This document shows, in pieces, positions 28,075-37,192 of a stretch of DNA of 64,000 nucleotides. The notes below the pieces were generated by a model. The model made no database searches, had not been told where the DNA came from, and saw nothing but the letters and a program-made list of their open reading frames with translations. The position numbers and the translations under genes were made by a program. The DNA comes from Acidobacteriota bacterium (GTDB lineage: Bacteria; Acidobacteriota; Blastocatellia; Pyrinomonadales; Pyrinomonadaceae), in the NCBI GenBank assembly GCA_018269005.1, contig JAFDVK010000012.1, positions 434,001 through 498,000 on the forward strand. The letters run 5' to 3'. Numbering within the stretch: the stretch's first letter is position 1; each line of letters starts with the position of its first letter.

Positions 28075-28976
28075 CCTTTTCAGCGAGAATCTTTCTTCTC
28101 CTCGTGCTCGCCTGTTTCTCGCTCGGCGACAACGTACTCGCACAATCCGGATACAGTAATCGCGGGAACGCAGATGCAGAAGGCTCTGTCATCGCTGTAA
28201 CGGCGGCGCGCGCGAACGGGACCGAGCCGATACGTGCCGACGAACTTTGGCTGTATGAGAACGGAGTCGAACAAAAGATCAAGAACTTTACCTACGACAC
28301 TTCGCCTGCGCGGATCGTTCTACTCGTTGATAATTCGAAGACGCTGCAAACCTCTGTCGATCTGATGCAGAAGGCCGTGATGGAATTCTCATACGAGATC
28401 TTCGACGGCGATCAGCTTTTTGTGATCGCCTACGACGAAAAGCCGGAGATCATACAGGAATGGACCGACGACCCTAAGAAGCTCGAAACGTCGCTCAAAA
28501 CCCTGCGAAAACAGGGAAATCCTTATCTTTTTGATGCGCTGCAGGCGTCAGTTCAGCAAGTACTTTTGCCGCTGATGCCTGGAACGCGAAAGACCGCGGT
28601 CGTCATAATCAGCGATGGTCTTGATCGAGGCAGCAAAACGACGTTCGACAAGGCTTTGGCAGAATTGCAGAATCAGAACGTCGTCGTTTACGCGCTCCAG
28701 ATACCCGATCGGACAGGCGGTGCATATCGCCGAAACGAGCCAAAACCCGAGGCCGTCGTTACAAAGTTTACGGAAGGCACAGGCGGCCGCAGCTTTTCTT
28801 TTGACGATGCGCGGGCTGCCGCAAAGGCCATCTGCGACGAGCTTCGAAAGAACAGATACATTCTTTCCTATCTTCCGACCAACACGTCCGCATACGACAA
28901 TCGACAGCTTTTCCTGATCGGTAACGAGGGCATCACCGTCCGAATGAAGAACGCCCAACCGCCGAACGTCAAGTGA
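28071..28976 (+). CDS. Exported VWFA-domain protein
   Basis: A 301-residue protein with a signal peptide ending LAQ and a von Willebrand A domain (about 80-270) of the VWFA-related type. The MIDAS metal site DNSKT (the D-x-S-x-S/T variant) is in IVLLVDNSKTLQ, followed by GDQLFVIAYDEKPEIIQEWTDD and VVIISDGLDRGSKTTFDKAL. Such domains mediate adhesion or protein contacts in the envelope. The start ATG overlaps the FmdB stop by four bases, so translation is coupled. The longer frame from 27870 is discarded because it overlaps FmdB and hides the signal peptide. Confidence 0.87.
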   Translation: MTFSARIFLLLVLACFSLGDNVLAQSGYSNRGNADAEGSVIAVTAARANGTEPIRADELWLYENGVEQKIKNFTYDTSPARIVLLVDNSKTLQTSVDLMQKAVMEFSYEIFDGDQLFVIAYDEKPEIIQEWTDDPKKLETSLKTLRKQGNPYLFDALQASVQQVLLPLMPGTRKTAVVIISDGLDRGSKTTFDKALAELQNQNVVVYALQIPDRTGGAYRRNEPKPEAVVTKFTEGTGGRSFSFDDARAAAKAICDELRKNRYILSYLPTNTSAYDNRQLFLIGNEGITVRMKNAQPPNVK

Positions 28977-29041
28977 TTCTCTAACTTCTTAGCCTTTGAG
29001 TGTGATAAACTTTGGTGCGCCCGAGGTTTTTTGCGAGAGAA

Positions 29042-30274
29042 GTGAGCGACCCAAAAGACATTCCACCACCGCCGCCGCCGGATGATTTCACAAAAACGAC
29101 GCCGAACATTCCTGTCCGGCGCGACGATATCCCTTCGAACGATTGGGAAAAGACGAATTACAACATCAATATCCAAAAGGCTTCGGCGGATGAATGGGGC
29201 AAGACCGTCGCAAACATTAAGCCGATAGACACGAGCCATCAAAGCTTTGGCGGTTCGAGCGGTGTTCCTTCGACCCCTGAATGGGGAATGACCGAGCCGA
29301 ATATCAATGTCAATGCGGCGGACTTTGGCTCGCAGCCCGAAGATTTCGCCCCGGAACCGGCATATGACAAGACCACGCCGTATTTCCGCCTGCCCGAGGC
29401 GGAACGCGTAAAGTATCAGAAACTGCCGCCCACACCCGCGGAAGCAGCCGCGAAACAGGCGGAGGAAGAGAAGGGTAATCAAGGCATTCCCGGCTGGTTC
29501 TGGTTCGTTGCCGGCGGAATGACGCTCCTTTTCATCACCGTTATCGCGGTCGCGCTTGTCTATATCTTCGTCATCCGCAATTCCAGTTACGAGGTGATCG
29601 TAAAAGATGCTCCCGTCGGGAGCAGCGTAACCGTTGACGGCGCGCCGCTCTCTGTCACCAGCGAGGACGGAACATTCCGCATCCCGAATCTAAAGGCAGG
29701 CTCGCACACGATCGCGGTCGTTCATCCGACGTTCAACTGCGTTAAGCAGACCGTTACAGGCGACGACGGCGAAAAGCTGAAGCCGATCACGGCAGGCTGC
29801 ACGCCGATGAAGGCGGCGGCAACGGATGATTGCGGCAACATTCATTTTGGCGAAGACGACAAGGCCGAACGCTGTTACAACTCAGCTCTCGATGCCTTGC
29901 CCGACCCGTTCACGCCCGAAGATCTGATCAAAGCCCTCAATATCCTGATCATCAACTTCGAGAGCGGAAAATACGACATCCCACCGGTTCGGCTCGCTGC
30001 GGTCAAGAAGGCCGCGGGCTTTATACAAAAGCTCCCTCCGGGCGTTATTCTCGAGGTGGGCGGCCACACCGACGATGTTGGTCAGGCGGCGTCAAATCAG
30101 ACGCTTTCCGAGAATCGTGCGAATGCTGTGCGTGATGCGCTCGTTAAATTCGGCGTGAATCCTGCGGTTCTGCAAACGCGCGGATATGGTTCGACGCGGC
30201 CCCTTGTCCAAGGCACGACCGACGACGCACGCTACCGCAACCGAAGGATCGAATACTCGATCGTCAAGAAATAA
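29042..30274 (+). CDS. OmpA-family protein with a repeat-bearing N-terminus and one transmembrane helix
   Basis: A 410-residue protein. The GTG at 29042 follows a GAGAG site; a TTG at 29012 is the alternative. Residues 1-125 are Pro/Asp-rich and contain five copies of a W/F-x-K-T-x-x-N-I type motif. A single transmembrane helix lies near 155-178 (WFWFVAGGMTLLFITVIAVAL). A small PEGA-like beta domain follows (VKDAPVGSSVTVDGAPLSV). The C-terminal OmpA domain has VGGHTDDVG and RANAVRDALVKFGV, which bind peptidoglycan. It therefore spans from cytoplasm to cell wall. The cytoplasmic repeats are unusual for the family. Confidence 0.85.
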   Translation: MSDPKDIPPPPPPDDFTKTTPNIPVRRDDIPSNDWEKTNYNINIQKASADEWGKTVANIKPIDTSHQSFGGSSGVPSTPEWGMTEPNINVNAADFGSQPEDFAPEPAYDKTTPYFRLPEAERVKYQKLPPTPAEAAAKQAEEEKGNQGIPGWFWFVAGGMTLLFITVIAVALVYIFVIRNSSYEVIVKDAPVGSSVTVDGAPLSVTSEDGTFRIPNLKAGSHTIAVVHPTFNCVKQTVTGDDGEKLKPITAGCTPMKAAATDDCGNIHFGEDDKAERCYNSALDALPDPFTPEDLIKALNILIINFESGKYDIPPVRLAAVKKAAGFIQKLPPGVILEVGGHTDDVGQAASNQTLSENRANAVRDALVKFGVNPAVLQTRGYGSTRPLVQGTTDDARYRNRRIEYSIVKK

Positions 30275-30286
30275 TTTCGTTCCAAT

Positions 30287-31132
30287 TTAGACCGCGACCG
30301 GTGCGGCGATCTTGCCGTGTGAGCTGTAGCCTTCGAGCGCGAGATTCTCGAACGTGAAGTTCAACAGGCCGTCGAGGCCGCGAAGGCCGTCGGCGTTGCG
30401 AAGTTCGAGTTTCGGCAGTTCAAGCGGTTCGCGGGACAGAAGTTCGTTCACCTGTTCGAGATGATTCGAGTAAATGTGCAGGTCGCCGAAGGTGTGGATA
30501 AATTCACCGGCCTCGAGCCCGCAAACGTGTGCAACGAGATGAGTTAGCAGCGCATAGCTCGAGATATTGAACGGCACGCCGAGGAAAGCGTCTGCCGAGC
30601 GTTGGTAAAGCTGGCAATGCAGTGTTCTGCCGCTTTCCACCTTGAATTGGAACAGCGTGTGGCACGGCGGCAAGGCGACATCATCGCAAACTCTAGGATC
30701 CCAGCCCGAAACGATCAGGCGCCGCGAATTCGGATTCGTTTCGATCTCGCGAATAAGCCGCGCGATCTGATCCACACCGTCCAGTTTCGGATAATTTCCG
30801 CCAAAAGACCGCCAAAGATAGCCGTAAACCGGCCCGAGGTCGCCCGTTTCGCGTCCAAAACGTGCAGTTTGCTCCGATGTGGCCCATTCTTCCCAAATAT
30901 CAACGCCGCGGGCACGCAGATCGGCCTCGTCGGTCGAACCGCTTAGGAACCAGAACAATTCCTCCGCGACCCATCGAAATGGCACCTTTTTCGTCGTCAC
31001 GATCGGGAAACCGACCCGCAGGTCGTATCTTGTCTGATGGCCAAAGACCGAGAACGTGCCTGTGCCGGTGCGGTCGTCCGTCGCCGTGCCGTTGTCGAGG
31101 ATGTGGCGTAAAAGGTCGTGATACTGCTTCAT
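30287..31132 (-). CDS. thyA: Thymidylate synthase
   Basis: A 281-residue ThyA. The start [12 protein letters not shown] and the folate- and dUMP-binding DDRTGTGT are typical. The catalytic Cys is in [10 protein letters not shown], the phosphate-binding Arg pair in [12 protein letters not shown], and the [18 protein letters not shown] segment is canonical. It makes dTMP from dUMP with methylene-tetrahydrofolate. It is slightly longer than the 264-residue E. coli enzyme. There is no folA beside it; the RibD/DHFR-like gene at 60102 is far away and of another type. Confidence 0.97.
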   Translation of the reverse strand: MKQYHDLLRHILDNGTATDDRTGTGTFSVFGHQTRYDLRVGFPIVTTKKVPFRWVAEELFWFLSGSTDEADLRARGVDIWEEWATSEQTARFGRETGDLGPVYGYLWRSFGGNYPKLDGVDQIARLIREIETNPNSRRLIVSGWDPRVCDDVALPPCHTLFQFKVESGRTLHCQLYQRSADAFLGVPFNISSYALLTHLVAHVCGLEAGEFIHTFGDLHIYSNHLEQVNELLSREPLELPKLELRNADGLRGLDGLLNFTFENLALEGYSSHGKIAAPVAV

Positions 31133-31140
31133 TCAGGTTG

Positions 31141-31280
31141 ATTGTAAATTGTGAATCGTGAATGGTAAATAGTGAATCGTTAATAGGATGAGCGATCCAT
31201 CACTCATCACTCACCACTCGCCACTCACAATTAACCATTCACGATTCACGATTTACGATTCACGACCAACAATTTACAAT
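31141..31280. repeat. Inverted ATTCACGATTTACGATTC-type word repeat
   Basis: The left arm (31141-31183) carries GTGAATCGTGAATGGTAAAT-type words, and the right arm (31229-31280) the same words on the other strand, ending AATTTACAAT against ATTGTAAATT. The centre is a CACTCATCACTCACCACTCG string. It fills the gap before the gene at 31293 and can fold into one long hairpin. Confidence 0.7.
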
Positions 31281-31292
31281 AAAACTGGTGTT

Positions 31293-31766
31293 ATGAGCAG
31301 CAATCTAGAGGTCAGTTTCAATTCCCCGCAATGCGGTTGGATGTCAGTAGGTTTCAAGAACGGGACGAGCGAGTTCCATACGACGACCGCGCACGCCCCT
31401 CATGCGAATGCGCTCGGCGAACTGCTCGATATATTGACGTCGCTGCTTGACGGCAGTTTGTCCCAAGCGGGACTCGTACTGCATTGGAACCGCGACCCGC
31501 AGGAATACGACCTTCGCTTTTTGCCGGACGCGAGCGGCGTGCATTTTGAGGTTTACGAGTACCCAGACGAAGACCGCGAGGCCGCCGATCGCGAACTCGT
31601 TTTTTCGCATACAGGCGACGCGCGAGATATCTGCAACGCCTTCGCCGAGACATTTGCACGTCTTTATGAAGACCGCAACACGGACGATTTCGAATTCAAT
31701 TGGCACCAGCCATTCCCAGTCTCCGCGTATGAGCGATTCAAGGCAGCGATCGCAAATCGCGCATGA
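31293..31766 (+). CDS. Conserved-looking protein of unknown function
   Basis: A 157-residue soluble protein from ATG 31293; the frame extends upstream to 31188, but that part is the intergenic word repeat and is not protein-like. It starts MSSNLEVSFNSPQCGWMSVG and is acidic, with alternating beta and helix character (ALGELLDILTSLLDGS, EVYEYPDEDREAADRELV). I do not recognise a family. It precedes a methyltransferase gene by 40 bp on the same strand. The codon pattern is normal, so it is probably a real gene. Confidence 0.7.
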   Translation: MSSNLEVSFNSPQCGWMSVGFKNGTSEFHTTTAHAPHANALGELLDILTSLLDGSLSQAGLVLHWNRDPQEYDLRFLPDASGVHFEVYEYPDEDREAADRELVFSHTGDARDICNAFAETFARLYEDRNTDDFEFNWHQPFPVSAYERFKAAIANRA

Positions 31767-31805
31767 ACGTTCGCGACGACTATTTTGTCCATCGATTTTT
31801 TTTGA

Positions 31806-32813
31806 ATGAAAGAAAAACTGCTCGATCTTCTTGCGTGTCCGGTTTGCGGCGGTGATCTGCTGCTTGCGTACGTGTCGCAATATGAAGAGACGGAAATCAT
31901 TGACGGCGTCCTGACGTGCAGGAAATGCGATCGCGAATACAAGATTGTTCGTGGTGTGCCGCGTTTTGCAGACCTTGGAAAGGTCGAGAGCGACAAGGCC
32001 GCGACGGCCGAGAATTTCGGCTGGCAATGGACGAATTTTACTCAAGAGGACGAAAAGTATAACGATCAGTTCCTCGGTTGGCTGCAGCCGGTAAAACCTG
32101 ATTTCTTCGAGGGCAAGATCGTGCTCGAAGGCGGGTGCGGCAAGGGACGGCATACGAAACTTGCGGCCGAATGGGGTGCAAAGGAGATCGTGGGTATCGA
32201 TCTCGGCGCCGGCGTCGAATCTGCCTTTGCGTTGACGCGAAATCTTCCGAACGCACACATCGTCCAATGCGACATCTTTAAGCTTCCTTTAAAGAAAGCC
32301 TTTGATTACGCATTCAGCGTTGGTGTGCTGCATCACACGCCGGATCCGAAAAAGGCCTTTATCTCACTCGCCGGAAAGGTGAAGAAAGGCGGTTCGATCT
32401 CGGCTTGGATCTACGGGGCCGAGAACAACGAATGGATCACGAAGTATGTCGATCCCGTACGCACGAGCTTTACGTCGCAGATCTCTCAGGCCGTTCTCTA
32501 TCAGCTCTCAAAGCTTCCGACGCTTGGTCTTTTCCTAACGACGAAGCTCGTATATCGCCCGATGAATGCGGCGGCAAAGCCTGTCGCGAACCACCTCTTC
32601 TACAACGACTATCTGAATCATTTGGGAAGTTTTGGTTGGCGGGAGCAGCACAATATCGTATTTGATCACTTGGTCGCGCCGACCGCGTTTTACATCTCCA
32701 AAGACGATTTTGCGTCGTGGTGGAAAGAGATCAATGCTGACGAGGTCGAGATCATTTGGCACAATCAAAATAGCTGGTGCGGTTTTGGGAAAATTCGTGC
32801 AGCAGCGTCGTAA
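31806..32813 (+). CDS. SAM methyltransferase with Trm112-like zinc N-domain
   Basis: A 335-residue protein. Residues 1-58 resemble a Trm112/YcaR zinc ribbon: CPVC at 11-14, CRKC near 38-41, and the closing IVRGVPRF. Residues about 90-230 are a class I methyltransferase with motif I as VLEGGCGKGRHT and motif IV as AFSVGVLHHTPD. The C-terminal 100 residues (HLFYNDYLNHLGSFGWREQHN) may position the substrate. Proteins with this layout often modify small molecules or lipids; the substrate here is unknown. The next gene starts 17 bp after the stop. Confidence 0.87.
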   Translation: MKEKLLDLLACPVCGGDLLLAYVSQYEETEIIDGVLTCRKCDREYKIVRGVPRFADLGKVESDKAATAENFGWQWTNFTQEDEKYNDQFLGWLQPVKPDFFEGKIVLEGGCGKGRHTKLAAEWGAKEIVGIDLGAGVESAFALTRNLPNAHIVQCDIFKLPLKKAFDYAFSVGVLHHTPDPKKAFISLAGKVKKGGSISAWIYGAENNEWITKYVDPVRTSFTSQISQAVLYQLSKLPTLGLFLTTKLVYRPMNAAAKPVANHLFYNDYLNHLGSFGWREQHNIVFDHLVAPTAFYISKDDFASWWKEINADEVEIIWHNQNSWCGFGKIRAAAS

Positions 32814-32829
32814 AGAGGTCCTTGTCCTT

Positions 32830-33471
32830 ATGAAGTTTGATGACGGTATCGATAAGAAATATCGCGATTCGGTCAACGCGGCGTTCGACACGATAATGAA
32901 GGTCGGCGATGACGAGCACAAGATGTATATCGGCGAGATACTCGATTCCGAAATGCTTATCCGCGTGCGGCCTGTGAGCGAAGTCAAGGCTTCGGGGATC
33001 ACCGGCCTCATCAGCCCTGTAAAAGCGAACTATGACCTTGCGACGGAGCGCCTTAGTTTGCGCGATGCCCTTGGCCTGATCTACATCGCGATCGCAGAAG
33101 AGACCATCGATACAGGCGGGCAACGCGGATGCGAAGGCACGCTCGTTCACGAAGGCCGTCATGCATATGATTTTGCCGCAATGATCGAAAGCCACTCGAA
33201 CGCGGATATGAATCCGCTCGGCATTCTCGATCCGACGCTTTATGACCTCGAATGGAACGCGCACAAGGCCGCCGGCAACTATATGCTTCGCGTTGGGAAG
33301 ACGGACTATCTCGACGAGGGCGTCGGGTTGATGATCCTCTGCAACGCCGCAGATGGCTCGTGTGTGGTCAGCGACGACGGCATTCGACAACGCCTGAACG
33401 AAAGCTACGGCCTCATCGCCGACACAAAGACCGGCCCGCTCGCAACAAAGATGCTCGGGATCATTGTTTAG
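32830..33471 (+). CDS. Unknown protein with an HExxH zinc-protease-like motif
   Basis: A 213-residue protein from ATG 32830 (the longer frame from 32632 overlaps the methyltransferase). LVHEGRHAYDF at about 98-108 fits the HExxH zinc motif of gluzincin-type metallopeptidases, and a downstream YDLEWNAHKAAG could supply the third ligand Glu. No signal peptide is visible. I do not recognise the family, and a structural rather than proteolytic role is possible. It lies 17 bp after the methyltransferase and 24 bp before an exported TPR gene, so it may be in one operon with both. Confidence 0.7.
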   Translation: MKFDDGIDKKYRDSVNAAFDTIMKVGDDEHKMYIGEILDSEMLIRVRPVSEVKASGITGLISPVKANYDLATERLSLRDALGLIYIAIAEETIDTGGQRGCEGTLVHEGRHAYDFAAMIESHSNADMNPLGILDPTLYDLEWNAHKAAGNYMLRVGKTDYLDEGVGLMILCNAADGSCVVSDDGIRQRLNESYGLIADTKTGPLATKMLGIIV

Positions 33472-33495
33472 GACTCGGGATAAGACGGGGGTAAT

Positions 33496-35250
33496 ATGAA
33501 GTACATTCTCCTATTTGCGATCGTTTTGATCGTGTCGCCGATTCGATCATTAGCTCAAGAGGCAGCACCAAAAACGGCCAAGGAGTTCTTCAACGAAGGT
33601 GTGCGGCTCGGCCTTGCACAACGTCCGGAGGAAGCTCTTGCCGCCTTTCGAGAGAGTCTGCGTTTGGAACCGAACGATCCTACAACACACTCGAACATTG
33701 GTGCCACTCTTATTGGCTTGAATAGACCTGCGGAGGCGGTCGTCGAGTTTCGAGAGGCGGTCAAGCTCAACCCAAAGACAGCACTCTTCCACCTTGGTCT
33801 TTGCGAAGCCCTTGGTCGGATCAAAGAGTACAATGAAGCAGTTTCTGAATGCCAGGAAGGCGTAAAGCTCGATCCCGAGATGGAATTTGGCCGTGTTCAG
33901 CTTCTAAACACTATGCGACGCGCAAGAGCTCCCGAACCCGACCTACGGGCCGCGATCCTGGCTTCGCTTAACGCATTCCGTGCCAGCGAAGCGATCCTCC
34001 TCCAAGCCGCTCAGTTCTATGACGAAACGCGGCAGTACGATTCGGCAGTAGAAAGTTTCAAACGGCTACTGCAGTTCTCGCCTAACAACGCTGGGTATCA
34101 TGCGCGGCTTGCTCTGGTATATCTGATCCTCGCTCGCGATGACGAGGCGATTACCGAAGCAAAAAAAGCGCGGGATATTGACCCTCAAAATGTCTATCTC
34201 CAGTATTTCATGGGACGGATCTTTCTCATCCTTGGTCAGAATAGAGATGCAGCGACGACATTTTCGAAAGTGGTGTCAAGCGATGCCGACCTGCCCGACG
34301 CTCGATTCCTATTGGCGCAGAGCGAGAAAAGGCTTGGCCTAACCGAAAAGGCGATCAATGACCTGCGGATCCAGACGGAGTTTTATCCGGAAGTTGCGGC
34401 ATATCAGTTTGAACTTGGTAACTTATTGAACAACGACGCACGCTACGAGGACGCGATCTCTCCGCTTAGGAAGGCAGTGACGCTCGATCCGGAGAATCTG
34501 AGCTCTGTTACTAGTCTCGGATTAGCTCTATTCGAATCTGCAAAGCTTACCGAAGCCCTAGAGATTCTGAATGAAGCTAATCGAAAGTGGCCGGGCAACG
34601 AAACGATCCTGCAGTTCTTGAAAGTGGCGAACGCCCGCGTTAGGTATTTACCTAGGGTCGATGAGATGAAGGAATTCGCAGAGAAGCATCCAGATGATAT
34701 TGATGTTCGGATCATGCTGTTCGAGGGACTGATCTTCTCTCGCAGACTTTCCGAGATCGAGCCTGTTGTCAAAGAAATCTGGAAGTTAGGCCCAAAAGAC
34801 TTGCGAAGCTACTTGCGTATTGCCGCCGCCTACGGAACCGCCGGTCAACGTGAAAAGGCGATCGATGCATACAAGAGGTCGCTCAGCTTTGAGGCAAACG
34901 CGGCGGCATACTTCGGACTAGGAGCTTACTATGCCAGAATGGGCGATATTGACGCTGCCTCGCAGGCTTATGAAAAGGCCATAGCTATTCGGCCGGAATT
35001 TTCTCCTGCCATCAAACTTTATGCAGATCTGTTACGCGACAACGGAAAGAGGCAAAAGGCGCTTGAGATGTACAAGCTTTATTTGGGAAAGGATTGGACA
35101 AATATCGGAGCCCTTTCTAGCGCTTGCATTCTTGCTGCTCAGCTTGGTGACATGAACACTGCTCGGAACTATCTTGATCTTTTGAAACCTTTAGATCCCG
35201 CAAATGCAAGAGTTCTTGAGCAGTTTCTTAAGCACGCACTCTGGCAATAG
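33496..35250 (+). CDS. Exported TPR-repeat protein
   Basis: A 584-residue protein with a signal peptide (YILLFAIVLIVSPIRSLAQ) and about a dozen tetratricopeptide repeats over residues 25-570, for example RPEEALAAFRESLRLEPNDP, RYEDAISPLRKAVTLDPENL and DIDAASQAYEKAIAIRPEFS. No other domain is seen. It should be a periplasmic scaffold. It follows a metalloprotease-like gene and precedes a methyltransferase gene by 11 bp. Its third-codon positions look AT-richer than those of its neighbours, which may reflect a separate origin. Confidence 0.85.
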   Translation: MKYILLFAIVLIVSPIRSLAQEAAPKTAKEFFNEGVRLGLAQRPEEALAAFRESLRLEPNDPTTHSNIGATLIGLNRPAEAVVEFREAVKLNPKTALFHLGLCEALGRIKEYNEAVSECQEGVKLDPEMEFGRVQLLNTMRRARAPEPDLRAAILASLNAFRASEAILLQAAQFYDETRQYDSAVESFKRLLQFSPNNAGYHARLALVYLILARDDEAITEAKKARDIDPQNVYLQYFMGRIFLILGQNRDAATTFSKVVSSDADLPDARFLLAQSEKRLGLTEKAINDLRIQTEFYPEVAAYQFELGNLLNNDARYEDAISPLRKAVTLDPENLSSVTSLGLALFESAKLTEALEILNEANRKWPGNETILQFLKVANARVRYLPRVDEMKEFAEKHPDDIDVRIMLFEGLIFSRRLSEIEPVVKEIWKLGPKDLRSYLRIAAAYGTAGQREKAIDAYKRSLSFEANAAAYFGLGAYYARMGDIDAASQAYEKAIAIRPEFSPAIKLYADLLRDNGKRQKALEMYKLYLGKDWTNIGALSSACILAAQLGDMNTARNYLDLLKPLDPANARVLEQFLKHALWQ

Positions 35251-35261
35251 ATCGACATCCT

Positions 35262-36056
35262 ATGAACACATCTCTACCAAGAGAAATGCAGCAGCACACG
35301 TATGCCATTATGGATGGCGTCGAGGATACGCATTGGTGGTTCGTCGGGCGGCGTGCGATCCTTGAGAGCTTTTTGAAGAGGATCGTTGTAGGCCTTTCAA
35401 ATTCGGCAGGCTCAAGGACTGCGGACGAGGGCGTCCGCGTTCCGTTACGCATTCTCGATGTCGGCTGCGGTACGGGTGCGAACATCAGGATGCTCTCGCA
35501 ATTCGGCGAGGCGGAAGGCGTTGATGTTTCGGACGACGCGCTCGAATTCTGCCTCAAGAAAGGCCTGAAGGTCGAGAAAGGAACTGCGGAGGAACTGCCC
35601 TTCGCAGACGAAAGCTTTGATCTCACGACCGCTCTTGATGTCATTGAACACCTTGACGACGACGCTGCCGGCCTAAAGGAAATGTTCCGCGTCACACGAA
35701 AGGGCGGCTATTCGCTCATCTTCGTGCCGGCTTTTATGTGGCTCTGGGGTGTGCAGGATGACATCTCGCATCACCGAATTCGCTACACGCGGCGGCAGAT
35801 CGTCGAAAGGCTGAAGGTCGCCGGCTACGAGATCGAGCGTGCTACATACGCAAATTTCACCTTCTTTGCTCCTATTCTCGGAGGCCGAACGATAATGAAA
35901 CTCACAGGCGTAAAACCCGAATCCGAGAACAACATCAACATCTCCGCTTTGAACGGCCTTTTCGGCAAGATATTTTCGGCCGAAAGCCTTTGGCTAAAGA
36001 ATCTTAACTTTCCATTCGGCGTTTCGATCGTGGTCGTGGCAAAAAAGTCGGTGTAA
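35262..36056 (+). CDS. Class I SAM methyltransferase with a palindromic repeat inside
   Basis: A 264-residue methyltransferase of the Methyltransf_11 type. Motif I is ILDVGCGTGANI at about 66-77, the acidic loop is GVDVSDDAL, motif IV is LTTALDVIEHLDDD, and post-motif residues are GGYSLIFVPAFMWLWG. The YTRRQIVERLKVAGYEIE segment is common in lipid or quinone-type methyltransferases near glycosyltransferases. Residues about 50-60 are encoded by a dispersed hairpin repeat (35421-35448), inserted in frame just before motif I without breaking the enzyme. Confidence 0.87.
   Translation: MNTSLPREMQQHTYAIMDGVEDTHWWFVGRRAILESFLKRIVVGLSNSAGSRTADEGVRVPLRILDVGCGTGANIRMLSQFGEAEGVDVSDDALEFCLKKGLKVEKGTAEELPFADESFDLTTALDVIEHLDDDAAGLKEMFRVTRKGGYSLIFVPAFMWLWGVQDDISHHRIRYTRRQIVERLKVAGYEIERATYANFTFFAPILGGRTIMKLTGVKPESENNINISALNGLFGKIFSAESLWLKNLNFPFGVSIVVVAKKSV
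35421..35448. repeat. Dispersed hairpin repeat inside a coding gene, copy 2
   Basis: GCGGACG-AGGG-CGTCCGC followed by GTTCCGTTAC, the same pattern and tail as the intergenic copy at 1916-1943. Here it encodes ADEGVRVPLR in frame within the methyltransferase gene. Confidence 0.65.
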
Positions 36057-36070
36057 AACTCGATGACGGC

Positions 36071-37096
36071 TCAAAACCACGACTCTGACTGAAAGACCTT
36101 ACCGTCCGGGTATTTCGCACTCGTCACTGTATAGGAAAATCCCTTTTGGATCGCAAAAGCCGCGATCTCGCCGGTTCGCGACAATGCGACGAAGCCGACC
36201 TGCATCTCTTTTGCTTTCTTCGGGTCTCTTTTTACGACGCGGCGAACCGCCTCGCGGCACGCTGCCTCAGGCGAACGGCCAAGACGCATCTGTTCGACGA
36301 CAGTGTGCGTGCCGCAGGTGCGTATCACTTCTTCACCTACGCCGCTCGATGTCGCGGCGCCGACCTCGTCATCGACGAACAGACCGGCACCGATGATCGG
36401 CGAATCGCCGACGCGCCCGCGGATCTTGAACGCCATCCCGCTCGTCGTTACCATTCCGGCCAAGTGTCCTTTTGCGTCCAATGCGATCGTGCCCATAGTG
36501 TCGTGATTGAACGATCCGTCGTCAAAAATGTATGGCGGCGGAAGAAGCCGCGATGTGCCTTTGCGGTTTTCGATGTTGATGATCGGTTGATATTTCGATT
36601 TTTCGAGCCATTTCTTCCACTCCTTTTCTGCATCAGGCGAAAGCTTGCCCGATTCGAGCGGAAAGCCCTGCGAGACGGCGAATTCCTGAGCTCCGATGCC
36701 GGAAAGCAGTACGTGAGGCGTATTCTCCATCACTTTCCTTGCGACCGAGACAGGATGCTTTATCCTTTCGAGAAAAGATACTGCGCCGCAGTCGCCATTG
36801 CCCTTCATAATGCTCGAATCGAGAGTTACCAGGCCGTCGCGGTCCGGCCAGGCCTGCAAACCGACGCAGCAGCTCGGCTCGTCCTCGCTTGCGCGCCCGC
36901 CTGCTTCAACGGCGTCGAGTGACGCACCGCCTTTCGCAAGGATCGGCCAAGCGGCAGCGTTCGCAGTGCGGCCGCTGTCCCACGTCGAAACAACGACGGC
37001 CTCTTTCGCCACCTTTGGGGATTCGCCAAGTGCCCGGCTCGCGGCGAGCAGAGGAAGGCCAAGAACGGGAGTTTCAAGAAAACGTCTTCGATCCAT
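36071..37096 (-). CDS. Exported glycosylasparaginase (Ntn hydrolase)
   Basis: A 341-residue N4-(beta-N-acetylglucosaminyl)-L-asparaginase/isoaspartyl-peptidase homologue. A Tat-like leader opens the protein (DRRRFLETP then a hydrophobic stretch to LAASRALG). The self-cleavage site is between D199 and T200 in FNHDTMGTIAL; Thr200 becomes the catalytic nucleophile. Substrate-binding RVGDSPIIGAGLFVDDEVGA follows. It cleaves the GlcNAc-Asn link of glycoasparagine, probably for periplasmic scavenging. It runs opposite to its neighbours. The length is normal for the precursor. Confidence 0.93.
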   Translation of the reverse strand: MDRRRFLETPVLGLPLLAASRALGESPKVAKEAVVVSTWDSGRTANAAAWPILAKGGASLDAVEAGGRASEDEPSCCVGLQAWPDRDGLVTLDSSIMKGNGDCGAVSFLERIKHPVSVARKVMENTPHVLLSGIGAQEFAVSQGFPLESGKLSPDAEKEWKKWLEKSKYQPIINIENRKGTSRLLPPPYIFDDGSFNHDTMGTIALDAKGHLAGMVTTSGMAFKIRGRVGDSPIIGAGLFVDDEVGAATSSGVGEEVIRTCGTHTVVEQMRLGRSPEAACREAVRRVVKRDPKKAKEMQVGFVALSRTGEIAAFAIQKGFSYTVTSAKYPDGKVFQSESWF

Positions 37097-37192
37097 AGAA
37101 GCACCTCGCAGAAAAAGGGCGTTTCGCCTTACGCTGTTGAATTGTGGTTTACTCTATCTCAGGTTTACAGTATCTAGTTTGCTGTATTTTTG

